Counted from the stretch's first letter, positions 22,501-35,038 are shown. The stretch is 64,000 nucleotides of DNA from Albifimbria verrucaria (GCA_020081605.1 JAHREC010000045.1:2232001-2296000); one strand, 5' to 3'. The notes: generated by a model from the sequence alone, not told the origin. Made by a program: numbers and translations.

Positions 22501-24101
22501 GTCGACGCTCGTCCGCCTCATGACGCGAGAGTTGACGATCGACTCAACCAAATAAGCTCGAACATCTTCTGCGTTTCGCGCAGTTGTGACTTGTATAGTT
22601 GTTAACACGTCGCCCTGAGCCCCTGGGTCTAGGGCCAGAGTCACTGCTTCCGATAGATGCGTTCTTCCAACTAGAGCAAACTGTACTTTGGTGCGATTTT
22701 GTACCTCGTCATTTTCGGGACGAAGTAGTGGGAGCAGCTGATCCAACTCTTCTTGGTTTGCTTCGTCTAAACCATCCAGAAATATGAAGAGCATCCTGCC
22801 GCGGTTGTCGGCCTCGAATGGTTCAATAAAAAGTTTGCGAAAGGCGCTGGCTACAGTACGGATCTCATCACTACGATGAACGGTACGCATCAGCTGCTTA
22901 GCATAGAACACATCGCTTTCGCTCAGTTGGTAGGCGACATCGCGAAGACCTTGCAGTACTGATCTGGTCTCAGGATTGTTGTCGCGGAAGAAAAAGTAAC
23001 CCATTCGAAGGGAATTGTCGGCGCACCAAGACAGAAGCCTTGTCAACAAAAATGACTTTCCAGTGCCTGGAAGTAGTCAGTAAGATATGAAGTTAAGCGG
23101 CATTGGATGCTTGGGCCTTACCATGATTTCCGTGCATCCACAGATACTGTATGTCGCCACGCAGCCAATCCTTTATGCTCTCGTCCTCCAGAAGCCAATC
23201 TCCTGTCTTTTTTGTTCTCGACTTATTGAAAGAATTGTAAAAGTCTTCAGGGAATGGCGATGGCTCAAGTAGGTCCCGTAGGTGATCTTGGTAGCTTAAG
23301 TTTGCTCGTTCCAAATTCTCGGCCCGAAGACTTAGGATGTTATCGTTCACCTGGTTGACCAGGTCTTCAACCCTCCCGGTTCTTGTATTAATCTCCAGAA
23401 CTCCATCATATGTATCAGCAGCTACCTGGCGCTGCTCGCCAAGGGTAAGTGCTTGCAAATTCTCCAAAGCTGGCTGCACCGGTGACTCTGAACCGAACAA
23501 CCGCTTGAAGTAGGCTCTGAATCTCCCTTGTCGCACCTCTTTTGTGGCTAAAACAAATACGTTGAATAAGGCAGCCAGAATCTCCACTAACTTGTTACGG
23601 AGAGCTTCTGACATATTATGCCTAAGATAAGCATTTAATCGGCCGGTGAAGTCCTAAATCGAATATAAGCATCTTACGTAGCGATGAAATAACAGCGGTT
23701 TCAAGAGCTCACCTTCAACTGTTCAAAAGAGCCACAATGGAGTCGTAAACAGAAGAGACATCGTGTGCCGCGCTAATAAGATACATGACTGAACTGAAAA
23801 TATGTTGTGTCGGCGGAAAGACTTCAGCGGCGCCTCCAGCCACAATGTCGCCCACCAGTTCGACCGGTTTCAGAGCTGTTGAGACTGCGGAGAAGATAGA
23901 ATGTCGCTTAGCTCGATACTCGGAGAAACGCTCATTCTGCTGGTCCAGCTGCTGCGCAAGGTCAGCAACTGACCTCATCGGTGGCTTGAGATAGTCATCG
24001 AGCGACTCTCCGCCTGTATCCTTGTAGCGCCGGGTTGCGTCTGACAAGATGGCGGCAAAGGCCGCGGCTGTGTCCGACTGCTTGACGGGGACTGCAGCCA
24101 T
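19569..24101 (-). CDS. NLR-like STAND protein: Goodbye - NACHT - TPR - cysteine-rich C-terminus
   Basis: About 1,470 residues. The N-terminus matches the fungal STAND Goodbye domain (FPPTQHIFSSVMYLI, then VEILAALFNVFVLATKEV). The NACHT core has Walker A GNHGTGKS (made across the intron just above 23049) and Walker B LFIFLDGLDEAN. A spacer with repeated Ser-Pro-Pro units (FRNSPPMRHSPPMK) follows, then TPR-type helices (STYLTQGLHQQALAHYEKAL and later pairs). The C-terminal 80 residues hold three CxxC/CxxxxC pairs (CAQC, CKYC, CMDC) that could bind zinc. Such proteins are thought to sense non-self or danger and oligomerise. Frame breaks, each fixed by one base, lie at runs 20473-20477 (T5), 21062-21064 (C3) and 23725-23728 (T4). 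The start at 24101 precedes the Goodbye domain. The ligand is unknown. Confidence 0.88.
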
Positions 24102-25442
24102 GGTTCCGAGTGGGCTGCAGCGCCCGTGTTTAGACTTGACAACAGCAAAAAGACGGTCGCCTTGACCAGAATAATTACTCAAAGGATATAATAAATCTTG
24201 TTTCTTTTTGAACCCAGACTCAAACCAGGATACGATCGTGTGAGGGGGATGAGTACTTAACAACGCCGGCATTTGTGGAGAGGATTCGCCCTAGGGTACC
24301 ACCTGCATGGTCAGCAGGGGATCGCAGGGGATCAAGGCAGCAGTCATTCCGCTGAAAGCCCCATTGCGTAGAAGGTCTGATTGGTCTCGGTTGCATCAGG
24401 AGGCAGGGCTGCAGGGGTTAAGCAATGCGGCTCCTCTGGGCGGGCAGGATGATCAGAGCCAGCCAAGTTTGACACACATTACACGTAAACCGTGTGGTTA
24501 CATGGACCTCCCCAGAGCTGAGACATAAAGCAAAAATAGCCTGCAGTACTTGACATACTAAGCTGACCACGGCAAGGCTTTGCCGATACATATGCACGCA
24601 GATCCTCGAGTGGAAGAACCGAACCGAGTGGGGCACAATAACGGAGTAAAGTGGCTGCACTGCAGAAAAGGTTTCAGAATATGTATCAAAAGGACAGACA
24701 TTGCTCAGTAGTATATCTATGATATTTAACAAAGAGAGAAAGGGGTAAGAAAAATCAAGAGAACAAGAGGCCATTCGTGAATATCGGCTTACGCTATTGA
24801 AGATGGATTACAGGTGATACAATGTCCAACGTGACGCACATCCTCACAAAAATCGACACTCAAGCAGGGCGCACCAAGATCTTTTTGAAAAAGGATCAGC
24901 ATGAGTGGTGATGAGAAGAGAAACACGGAAAAAGATCTTATGGACTGAATACATCTTTTCCGCCCACCGAAGCTTTCACAGGCTTGTACTGCGTGATCAC
25001 CGTTAATAACTCGACAGCAACGACCTCCTAAATTTATCGAGTTGTGTGTGGCAGTTCAGGTGCTGTAAGAAGTCAGGTTGGTAGTCTCATTAATTCGCTT
25101 GATATGCCACTATTCAGACAAGTTTTGCTTATGCGTGGGCGCTATCCTGTAGATGCTTGTCATACCCAAACCATCCACGTCAACCGAGACGGTGACGGAA
25201 TTGTTAGCTGCTGAGAATTACACATACAGAGAGGCACGGGCAGACAATTCCTGGTGGATCTTACTTAGGTAGATAGGTAGTTTAGAAACGGGGTTTTTGC
25301 AACTCGGATTTCCTATTGCGGAATGTAATGTCTTTCGCGGGAAGGAGCCGACTTTGAGTACCTTCCATGATGGTAGATTGTGAAGATTTCCACATCACAG
25401 ACCTGTATAATGCCAAATAAATTACACGCCCTCAACAAACAG
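24102..25442. other. Intergenic region, NLR to tRNA-Met
   Basis: About 1.3 kb with the NLR promoter at its left. A minus-strand open frame at 24418-24774 is hydrophobic in part but lacks any recognisable family. Nothing else is supported. Confidence 0.35.
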
Positions 25443-25548
25443 GTCTTCGTGGCTCAGTTGGTTAGAGCGTTGGTCTCATATCGTCTCGATGTGATGAATT
25501 TCAAATTCAGCCATCCAAAGGTCGTGAGTTCGAGTCTCACCGAGGACA
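25443..25548 (+). tRNA. Elongator tRNA-Met (CAT) with 32-nt intron, copy 1
   Basis: The acceptor GTCTTCG pairs with CGAGGAC, discriminator A. The D-arm is GCTCAGTTGGTTAGAGC. The anticodon loop CTCATA is interrupted one base after the anticodon by an intron at about 25481-25512. The second half is ATCCAAAGGTC followed by T-arm GTGAG TTCGAGT CTCAC. The U31-U39 mismatch in the anticodon stem is also found in yeast elongator Met tRNA, which supports Met rather than Ile. Confidence 0.93.
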
Positions 25549-26011
25549 CTTCTTTTGCCGGTGTTTGCGCCTTGATCAAGCCGGTCTCGTTAGCCCCTTG
25601 AGCAGAACGCACTTGCAAGCCTCTCCAGTAGGTAATCCAATTGATAACACTCTGGCCGAGTTCTCATTTTAATTTTTTTCTTCTTTTAAATAATAGCTTT
25701 GCTTTGCAGTGTGCCAAAGTACCACACAATCTCGCCTGTTCCGTAACCGTTATTTATAACTTTACCATAGAAGCGGGGACTCAGCTAGATGAAGTTGACA
25801 ATTCACTGCGCGGGAAGCCTCAAACAGAGCTTTTAAGCAAATTCCATGAATAATAGAAGCTCCACCCTTTTCTCGCATTTGCTTTATGATGAAGATTTTA
25901 ACTGACGGAATTGGTAAGTCTCCTGCGTAGCGCATCACGATGTGGGTCTGAGCTGGGCCCTGACGCCCCAGTTGTGTATAATCACTAAAATTTCCGTCGA
26001 CATCCAACCAA
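25549..26011. other. Spacer between the two tRNA-Met genes
   Basis: Runs of T (about 25670-25690) follow copy 1 and may terminate it. The spacer itself shows no duplication of either tRNA flank and no gene. Confidence 0.4.
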
Positions 26012-26114
26012 GTCTTGGTGGCTCAGTTGGTTAGAGCGTTGGTCTCATAGAAATATGATTCAATCCTAGATTGGAGTCATCCAAAGGTCGTGAGTTCGAG
26101 TCTCACCCAGGACA
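26012..26114 (+). tRNA. Elongator tRNA-Met (CAT) with 29-nt intron, copy 2
   Basis: The mature part is nearly the same as copy 1: acceptor GTCTTGG/CCAGGAC, identical D-, anticodon and T-arms. The intron (about 26051-26079) is different in sequence and length. The two acceptor stems differ by compensating changes at the last pairs, so both copies should fold and are probably functional. Confidence 0.93.
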
Positions 26115-27610
26115 CCATCCTTTTTGCCTGTCATGCCGCAATCATCTTCATCTTCTGGGGATAAGGTTGCGAGCCTTGACTTACTTGCCTGTAGCAAGGC
26201 CAAGTCTATGAACTGAAATATTTTTGTCGAGAGCAAGGGAGTCGTCTTTTGCATAGATGGAAAATGCAGTGTCAAGCTTGCTGTTGAGGAGTCCAGAGAG
26301 GTTGATCGCAGAATTCAAGAACCTCAACATGGGGATAAGATCCAAGGACAATCGTATGGTCCCCACTGGACTGCGATACCGTTGCCCAAGTGGGCCTGGG
26401 TAGAAATACCATCACATAATTTTCATTATATCATGTTTCATAAATGTAGGCAGCTGAAGATACCACTTGTGGCAGCAACTGAAAGCTAATTAGCCACAGC
26501 GAATGATGAAGGGGAAGCATCTAGCCCTACGTGGCCATGCAAGGTCCTTCGTGTGTTGTTAAGTATTGTTTTACATATTATCGCTTTTGTCAAGACTTAC
26601 TGCTTACAAGTAACTGTTTAGAAACAGAGTGGCTACGACTTGAAGGGCGCGAGTGAGTGTTGAGAACGAGACACGTACCTCGGCCTAGGAACCAGAGGAA
26701 ATTAGTTCCATTTTAGATCGTATGTTTGAGCTAGAATAAAAATTGCGAATTCCTGGGCTATTACTAAGTATTTCGTCTTATTCTGTTAGGTCAAAACTCG
26801 AATGTATAGGCATATATTCTGAGAGTCTTCTTGTATACTTAAAAGAGATTTCACGAAGAGTCGAATGAGGCCGGACAGCATATGAATGACATGACACGAT
26901 GACGAATTCGGTGGAATTAATCAACTTTCTGAGGAAATACCAACAAATGGAAGATGATGGAGGGCAAAATTGAGATGGAATGAGAAAGGATGGATGATGC
27001 GAGCGTGTAAGTCAAATACGACATATACTATCTGACCTGGTCTGGTACATCCTTTTGACGAGCAAAGCGAACTAGACCAAAAGAAAAGCAATATTGTCTA
27101 TGCCCTAAGGAAAGCCATTTAAACAGACGAGGCTACGAACTTATCCCAAGACATGAGCTATAACTGAGCGTCTCAGTTCTTTTTGAGGATGGGAGCTAGA
27201 AGTGATGGCCAAATTGGACGTCAACATGAACATGGTGCGGCTCAACAAGCAAGCGGATGTGCCTGTTGCAATTTGAGCCTGTGAATCAATGGCATGATAT
27301 GAAGAAAAGAAAGTCTGTCACCTGTCAGTCTAGCCACGTATTAGTCTGCCGGTTGCCAGTTACTGCTGAGCCACCATATGCAACTATCCGCACTTCCTGT
27401 GAGCATTCGTCACGTGGGCGAGGCCACAGAAATGCTGATATTCCCTTTGCATCCCTTCGTTCAACTATCGTCTACCTCTTTCCTCCTCTTCTATCCTCCA
27501 ATACTCGCCGAGATTAACGTTTCAACTTAACCATATACCCTCATTTCTACGCCCATGCGCTATTTATCTCTCTTTCTTTCTCTCTTTATCACTCAGTTGT
27601 TTGCTCGATA
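26115..27610. other. Gene-poor region
   Basis: About 1.5 kb without a recognised gene. The last 60 bases (27545-27605) are strongly CT-rich, as in many fungal promoters, just before the ATG at 27611. Confidence 0.4.
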
Positions 27611-29044
27611 ATGTCTCCGAAGCGTCTCCGTCAAGATATTGCTGGCGATGAGGGGTGTTCCCTTCATTGTCAAAGCCTCGTCATCACCTGTCCCGTGTGA
27701 ACCCGCAGACGGGCAACTTTGTACTGATGAAGCAGCCTACTCAGAACAAGGTAGCGTGGCACGCACAGCCAGGTTTGCTGCACGCAAGGTACGGAATATT
27801 CCTTTTTCCTGACATCATCTCACACTTCAAGCAAAGTCGCCCACAAGTATCCCGTTTGCCCTGTTCGCACAGTTTCTACCACTCCCAATGATGCTCACGG
27901 AGTTATAAGGGCCGCAGATGCCGTTGTAGTCTCGATCGCCTTTGAGACTTTATGCTTGCACAGAGTTGAATCCGGCACTTATCGATACAATCCTCCGACT
28001 GAGCTTGGGTGGTCTTGCCTCGACTTACGACAACTGCGTTCCGAACCGTCAGGACTGGCAAAACCTGGGATCGATAGAGCTTGCGGAGATGGGTCATCCC
28101 CATCTCTGCCAAGCGGTGCCCGTTCGAACCAGTACCCAGGGCTCTTGCATCATGGTGACCGAGGTGCCAGTTGGCACAAGCTGATCAATACATCTCATTT
28201 CATCATCGACGAGTACCATGATCATTACGGGGCAACTGCAAGACAATCTGGGGCCATACCACTCAGCCGTATCTGTTTGCATTTGGGAAGAGCCGGTTCA
28301 TCAAAGAGACCGACTTTGCTGCTGCGCTACGAACGAAATAGAATCACGTTCGCAAGCTCAACCGCACCAAAGAAGAAGTAAAAAATGGCAACCTGCAGGA
28401 CGTTATCCTCCTTACTTGGGCGTCTCCCCATGAGGAGCAGATCCTGGGTCGACTTGGCGTTGACATTTTCCATCAGTCTGGGGTCACAGCATGGGATGTC
28501 CAGAAACATGGGCTGTTCAATGACCATTTCAATACCCCACAGATTCAGGGCAAACATTCCGAAGCGGCTTGCGAAGCTCTCGGTATCCAAACCTCATCAA
28601 ATGGATTTGGCTTCCTTGGTCACTGTACAGGAAATGACGCTACATTCACACTTGAGATGTTTCTTGCTCTTTGTACTTTAGATGCATCACAACGCGAGGT
28701 TTTCTGCGGTGGAGAACCCATTCGACCAATGCTCCCAAAAGGCTTTGTAGACTTCACTCTTGCACGTGTAAACAATCCTAAGATTCTTCTCCCCTTTACC
28801 TCCTGCACATGGGCAGACGGCCGACGCTGATGAGTGTTCCTCATCGGTGTCTCCAATACCTGGTGCATCTAGCAGCCAACTTCAACTGACCCTTCCTCCT
28901 GTTCGTAGCGAAGGTGAATATGATTGGGTACCCAACGCTTGGAAGACGTCGGAGGTACGCGAAATTAGAGTTTCCTTGGCTGAGATTCTTGAAAGCCTGA
29001 AGCTTTACTCGGCGACTCTGTCCGAGAGGGATGTTGGGGAATGA
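27611..29044 (+). pseudogene. Gfd2/YDR514C-like (DEDDh exonuclease-fold) gene, frame-broken
   Basis: Parts read like fungal proteins of the Gfd2/YDR514C type, which have an RNase H-like DEDDh 3'-5' exonuclease fold. The best piece is the C-terminal GHCTGNDATFTLEMFLALCT, resembling the H-x-x-G-N-D-A motif, preceded by a VTAWDVQKHGLF segment. An earlier segment PYLFAFGKSRFIKETDF also fits. Upstream, VVVSIAFETL sits where the first Asp-Glu motif should be, but the Asp is not seen. The frame changes several times (about 27700, 28220, 28330, 28810), with an in-frame stop after ALRTK. Some changes may be introns or sequence errors, so this is either a decayed gene or a badly read one. The tail 28847-29044 is low-complexity and acidic. 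Confidence 0.4.
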
Positions 29045-30107
29045 GAGATTGCATTGGAGTGGCAGAAGATGTTGATGACTACCTAGTCGCGAACATAGTG
29101 GTGGTGAGATGGTGGTGTATTAGTTCACGTAACTTTTCTTGGTATATCGCATGGGGACGTTTGAGCTTCAGCTGGTCATGTTTATCCAGATTGACCAAGG
29201 GCATGAGTACGGGTACCTGTGTAGATTATACATGTTCATCCCTATAACTCTGGCCATGCAGCAGACTAGGCTTCAATTTATAGCCAGTACGGACAATGGA
29301 GATATTGAATGTTACTAATGCCGTGCTCAGTGAGGTCTCAAAGCTAAATATGGCTTTCATTCTCATGCTGTTTTTGTTCGTGCAACTGGGTTGTGTTGAG
29401 CTTTATCTTAGTACTTTACTCTGTACAAGGGGCTCATTAGAATCTCATGTTCAACTTACATAATCTCCACGGGACCTTGTATTTTAACATCCCATGATTG
29501 TACTCTTTGCCATTCTGATTGCGTTAGTATTTTGCTCTTCTTACATTAGCGTTCTGCTCTTACTTGATCAACCTTTTCCCTAAAAATGACACTGGCAGAC
29601 TATCTGAATACGGGTTCTTATACCAATATTTGCCAGTGCATATTTTAACGATCGCTGCTTTTGGCCTGTATCCTTGTTGCACCCACACCTGTTAGGGCAC
29701 TTGACCAGGACCAGGACCAGGACCAGGACCAGGACCAGGACTAGGTAGGTACCTGACAGTGGCCAGCGCTACTTTGTTAGGTGGCTGTTATGCGAGTTTG
29801 CTCAAGATGAATTTTCTCAAGATTTGTTCATTGCAAAACATCCAAACATCAAATGAAGCGGTGTGTAGCTCACAGCAGCAGAAACCTAATGGTAACATCA
29901 GTCAGACCTTGTCTTCGAGGGCACGGTCTTTTTCCATAGTTGCCACGGAGCAATTTCGGTACTGCTGATGCCCTGGCCCAGCCTGATGAGAGAATCCTGA
30001 GAAATGGTGTCTCTAAGGGATCAGGCCCTCTTTTCTTCAATCACGTTCTCGATACTTCTTTGCCTCCCATGTCAGCAAAAACGACTGAAAGAGCCACGAC
30101 GTAACCA
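29045..30107. other. Intergenic region with a hexanucleotide repeat
   Basis: Apart from the microsatellite at 29704-29742 there is no recognised feature. The right end should hold the promoter of the PNP-NACHT-ankyrin gene. Confidence 0.4.
29704..29742. repeat. Microsatellite (CCAGGA)n, about 6.5 copies
   Basis: Uninterrupted tandem copies of CCAGGA followed by one variant unit (CTAGG) and TAGGTAGGTACC. It is outside any gene. Confidence 0.9.
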
Positions 30108-33100
30108 ATGTCTATCGCAGTGGAGTACACCGTAGGCTGGATATGCGCACTGCAAGAAGAGTTTGACACTGCGTGTCAAATGCTCGATGAGGAATTCGAG
30201 GGCATAGACACAGTCGAAGTAAATGACAACAACACATATGTCTTTGGGAGGATTCATGGTCACAATGTTGTCATTGCCTGCCTGCCGGGCGGCCAGTATG
30301 GCACCACTCCTGCTGCAAGCACCTTCAAGGATATGGTCCGATCATTTCCAAAGCTCAGGTTCGGTCTCATGGTCGGCATTGGGGAGGCGCACCGACCCGG
30401 GATAGAGAAGTACGCCTCGGAGACGTTGTAGTCAGCGAGCCGAGAAATGAGCTAGGAGGTGTCGTGCAGTTTGACCTTGGCAAAAGACTTCCAGATGGTT
30501 CATTCAAGCGCAAAGGCCAGCTTAATGCGCCTCCGCAAGTCCTCTTGGGTGCGCTACCAGCCATGCGGCGGCTAAACAACGACCCCAGGAAACCTGACCT
30601 GATTGCTGAAAACATCAAGCGGATGGATGACTGGTTGGACTATCAACGCCCTGCTACCGACAACCTGTATCGAACTGACTTTGAACACCAAGGTGGGAAA
30701 ACATGTGTGAACTGCGGAGCTGCAGGGCTCGTGGTTGAGTCGGAACGTACGCCACGTCTCCATCGTCAAGGACGAGCCGTTACGGTGCATTATGGTACGA
30801 TTGCGTCATCCAACTCGGTCCTCAAAGACGCCAGACAACGAGACGAGTTTGCAAATGATCCATCGCTGGAAGTGCTCTGCTTCGAAATGGAAGCGGCTGG
30901 CCTGATGAACAACTTTCCTTGTCTAGTTATTCGGGGAATATGTGACTATTGCGATTCACACAAGAACGACGAATGGCATAACTACGCAGCCTTGGCGGCT
31001 GCTGCTTACACCAGGGAGTTGTTGCGACTTGTGAAGCCCCAGAAGGTAGCAAGTGAGCCACCATGGGCAGCCAGATTAGAAAGCTGTAAGTACTGTGCGT
31101 TTCCATAACTATAACTTTAAAGTTATTGGCCAAGACGATGAGATTGTTCTCTTGACAGCTCGAAGATTCTTTCGCCGGAGGCAGTTCTCCAGCCCAAAAC
31201 CCAGACGCAAGGAATGAGATTGATAACTTCAAAACTAACGTGTTCCAGCTCTGAGTACTCTTCAAAAAGGCATAGATGACGTCCTGCAATACCAGAACAC
31301 CCAACAAGACGATCAAATTCTTAGCTGGTTATCGCCAATGGATCAGAGCCGTCGTCAGGCTGACATGGCTCGTGGGCGGATCCAGACGGCACAATCATTT
31401 TTACAATCATCTACTTTCCACAATTGGCTGAATAGTTCTCAGGAAACATTATTTTGTCCAGGCATGCCAGGCGCAGGTAAGTCGATGCTAGCATCAATGA
31501 TAATTGACGAACTACGTAGCCGGCGCCTGGCGTGTACTCCCAGCAACAGAATTGGTGTTGCCTTTGTATACTGCGACTTTAGAGAGGAGTATGGAGCTGA
31601 AGACTTTCTCAGCAGCATAGCAAAGCAATTATGCTTCGAACAACCATTGGCCTTGCTTCATGTCAAAGATCTTCATGCACTCTGCAATCAAGAAGACAGG
31701 CTTCCAACTGCTGATGATTTGACAAAATTGCTGCGTTCAATTTTCTCACTTTACCCGCGTTCTTACATCGTTATTGATGCATTGGATGAATGGAATCGTG
31801 CTTGTTGCGGAAAGCTTTTACAGCACATCTTCAACCTTCAAGCTGATTGTCAAATGAACTTTTTGGCCACCTCAAGACACATTCCGTGGATCGATGCATT
31901 CTTCAGCAACGCCAAACGTGCGGATGTGTCCGCAAGTGAGCCGGATGTTGCCTCATATGTGTATAGTCGTATGAACGAGTTCCCCGAATTTGTCATCAAT
32001 GATCCACAACTCCAAGATGAAATGAAGATAGAAATTGCCCGAGCCGTTGATGGAATGTAAGTCAAGTGTTCCCCACAAGGCTACAGTGCTAATACCGATA
32101 GGTTCCTACTCGCAAAACTACATTTGGAGTCCTTGTCTGGCGAACAAACGCTGAAGTCGTTACGCAAAGCCTTGAGAGAAATCACAAGAGGTTCAAGCAC
32201 TTATCAGCGTGCATATGAACATGCCTATGGCAAAGTCATGGAACGTATTAACGGACAGCGTCCGCAAGAAAAAACATTGGCCATCCAACTTCTTTCATGG
32301 CTTGCATTTGCTAAAAAGCCTCTGAAGGTTGAGGAGCTACAGGAAGCTCTCACGGTAGAAATCGGCCTTAACCACCTTGACCAAACAAATACGCCTGATA
32401 TGGAAAGAACGGTGTCCCTTTGTGCTGGTCTTGTCAAACTTAATGACACAGAGAAGGTTTTTGAGCTGATTCATTACACAACTCAAGAGTTTCTCGCACG
32501 TGACGACGCAAAGGTCGAGGCCCCGTTGCCAAATGCTCAAAATTATATCACTGGCACTTGCGTGACATATCTTATGTACACGCAATTTGGGGCTGGCCCA
32601 TGTGCTGAAAGAGAAGAGTTGGAAAAGCGGCTTGAAACAAATATCTTCTACAGCTACGCTGCGTCTCATTGGGGAGACCATGCTCGAGATTTGCCGGCTC
32701 TACCTCAAAATGTGCTTGACTTTCTTGGGTGTTTACCCCAAGTTGCAGCCTCTAGTGAGGTATTGGTTCACACTGGACCTTTTGGTGAATGGATATCTGA
32801 GCGATCTTGGACGAGCAATTTCCACTTGGTGGCCTATTTTGGTATATCGAAAGCAGCTGAATTTCTCCTGCAGACGAATCCCGCAGGTGTTAACTCCAGA
32901 GACAAGTTAGGGTGGACACCCTTGTTCGTAGCTGCGTTGCGAGGGCATGCGCCTCTTGTTCAGCTGTTTAGTGCGACTAGCCTAGTCGATGTCAATTTAC
33001 CTGATAATGAGGGTGCACGCCATTGACCGCTGCAGTTCTTGCAGGCCATGAAGAAGTAGTCAGAATACTTCTAAGGAACCAGAGGGTAGACGTGAATCTG

Positions 33101-33844
33101 GCAGACCCTTACAGTTTTGGAGGGCCCCTTACATGTGCGGTAAGGGACGGAAACGAAAAGTTAGTTGGACTCTTACTCGAGGCCAAGAAAATCGACCCGA
33201 ACCATGAAAGTCATGGCGGTTTCACACCATTAATGCTTGCCATCGAGCGTGGCCATACGGCAGTGGTAGAGCTGCTTTTGGCTCACAAAAACGTCAGAAT
33301 TAATCCCGAAAGTCATGGCAAATACTCTCCATTAATGCTGGCTATCGAAGGAGAGCACTCAAGAGAACTTGAGCTCCTTCTGGCTGAAGACAGACTCGAT
33401 GTAAATCCTAAGAATCATCTTGGTCAGACGCCTTTAATGTGGTATGCTGAACGCGGGTTAACAGAGGTGATGGAGTTGATCCTGGCAAAAGGAGGAGTCG
33501 AGCTGAACACTAGAAACGGCCAAGGACAAACGTCATTGATAGTAGCTGCATCGGCCGGCCACGTAGCAGCAGTTGAGTTGTTACTCCGGACGAATGGCAT
33601 TCAGAAAGATCTAGGCTGCAACACTGGCCGAACTGCTTTGTCATGGGCAGCAGAGAAAGGACACCGAGAGGTGGTCCGAATCTTTCTCAAAGATGGAGAG
33701 ATGAACGTTAATTCTCAAGACAGGGATGGGCGGGTACCGTTATTATGGGTCGCCAAAGCGAGGCAAGAAACTATTGCAAGAATGCGAAGTATGCATGGGA
33801 TGGACATTGACATAGAAAAATGCTTCAGCACAAACCCCCATTAA
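30108..33844 (+). CDS. NLR-like STAND protein: nucleoside phosphorylase (PNP_UDP) - NACHT - ankyrin
   Basis: About 1,180 residues in three exons (introns 31086-31248 and 32057-32101). The N-terminal 300 residues are a PNP_UDP-like domain (YTVGWICALQEEF, GGQYGTTPAAS, LGDVVVSEPRNE, and the signature FEMEAAGLMNNFPCLVIRGICDY). The NACHT core has Walker A CPGMPGAGKSMLAS and Walker B YIVIDALDEWN. At least six ankyrin repeats follow (for example GFTPLMLAIERGHTAVVELLL). In fungi this architecture belongs to allorecognition and innate-immunity receptors; the phosphorylase-like domain may act on a nucleotide signal. Two single-base breaks are seen, at G-run 30381-30384 and near 33016. Another ankyrin-like piece lies beyond the stop at 33955-34070, so the C-terminus may be longer in relatives. 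Confidence 0.9.
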
Positions 33845-35038
33845 TCTTTTCCGATAGGATACCCCAGGCTCATTCTGTTCCATCGGACGACAGAAAAAGT
33901 ACTGAACAGGAGGAACAAACGGGGTTAATCCCCTTGGCTTCGTGATTTGAAATCTCATTTAGAAAGATTGGAAGAAATCTTCCAATTGTTGGTCAAACAT
34001 GGCGCTGACCTCTACATTGCGGATAATGTGGGACAAACACCCTTTCTTTTCTCGAAGAGGGCGAGGTCCTAGTTACTACATAATAGATAGTGGAGTGCAG
34101 AAAACTTTACAACAAGTTTATAGACCCGAATAGCCCAAGCGAATTACTCTCACGGAAATCGTATTATACCTTGTTCGATGAAAACCAGTAGATATTATGT
34201 CTGGGTTCCGTACATTTGGTGGTGCGTGGAATATCTCGATGACGGGTAACAATTTGAAAGAACTCAACAGGAACTAGTCAATAGATTTACAAGGCCCTCT
34301 CCACCTCGTATTGCATTTAATTAATCTCTAGCAAGTTGCGTTGATCTACGGAGTATTCTCCGTAGACCCATATTGCCTAATGTGGACCCCTTTCCCTTGA
34401 GAAAGTATCAGATGAAGGAGGTCGCCAAGCAAAGAGAGCAAAACTTCTTGGTACCGTTGGAAAGCCTGGAATGACGGCAGTAGTCAGTGATAGCATGATA
34501 GACAGACTCTTAATTCGGTATGGACTTCTACCCTAGGATTCTGCTTGTTTTTCTAGATGATAGCCTTTCACGTGTCACCAAACTAGGTGCGATATATATG
34601 CCCCCAAGAGTATATGAGCTAGGAGGACTCCTGAAGGGGTAGGATCATGACACTATGGAGAAGGCAGGCGGGCTAAACCGCTCTAGACAAATACACCTTG
34701 GCTAGCGTTGGATCATACGAGGCTCACTCTGGGTTTGCTTGTCTAGTTTCACTTGTTGATAACATCCACCACCCCACGCTACGATAAGTGTATCTGTATC
34801 CTGATTCATCTGCGAAGGCACACAGCCAGCGTAAAACAGGTTTTTGAATGGTCATGCTTAAGTCATTTAGTGAGGAACCGCTGCATGCTGCTGGTTTGAG
34901 CCAGGGCTACCAAATTAAGAATCTCGTTATTAATTTCATATGGTATATCTACAGATAAAGTAAAAGTTGTCTTGACAAGACGACTTCGTGTTCCAATTCA
35001 TAGTCCAGAACACGATCATGGCACTTCCCAGGAAATGC
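33845..35038. other. Intergenic region with an ankyrin remnant
   Basis: 33955-34070 (+) encodes one more ankyrin-like unit (QLLVKHGADLYIADNVGQTPF) out of frame with the upstream gene, then stops. The remaining 0.95 kb up to the pectin lyase end has no recognised feature. Confidence 0.5.

Noticed and set aside
24418..24774. A 118-codon minus-strand frame with hydrophobic stretches
   Set aside because: No family, no clear signal or promoter, and its composition resembles non-coding DNA.
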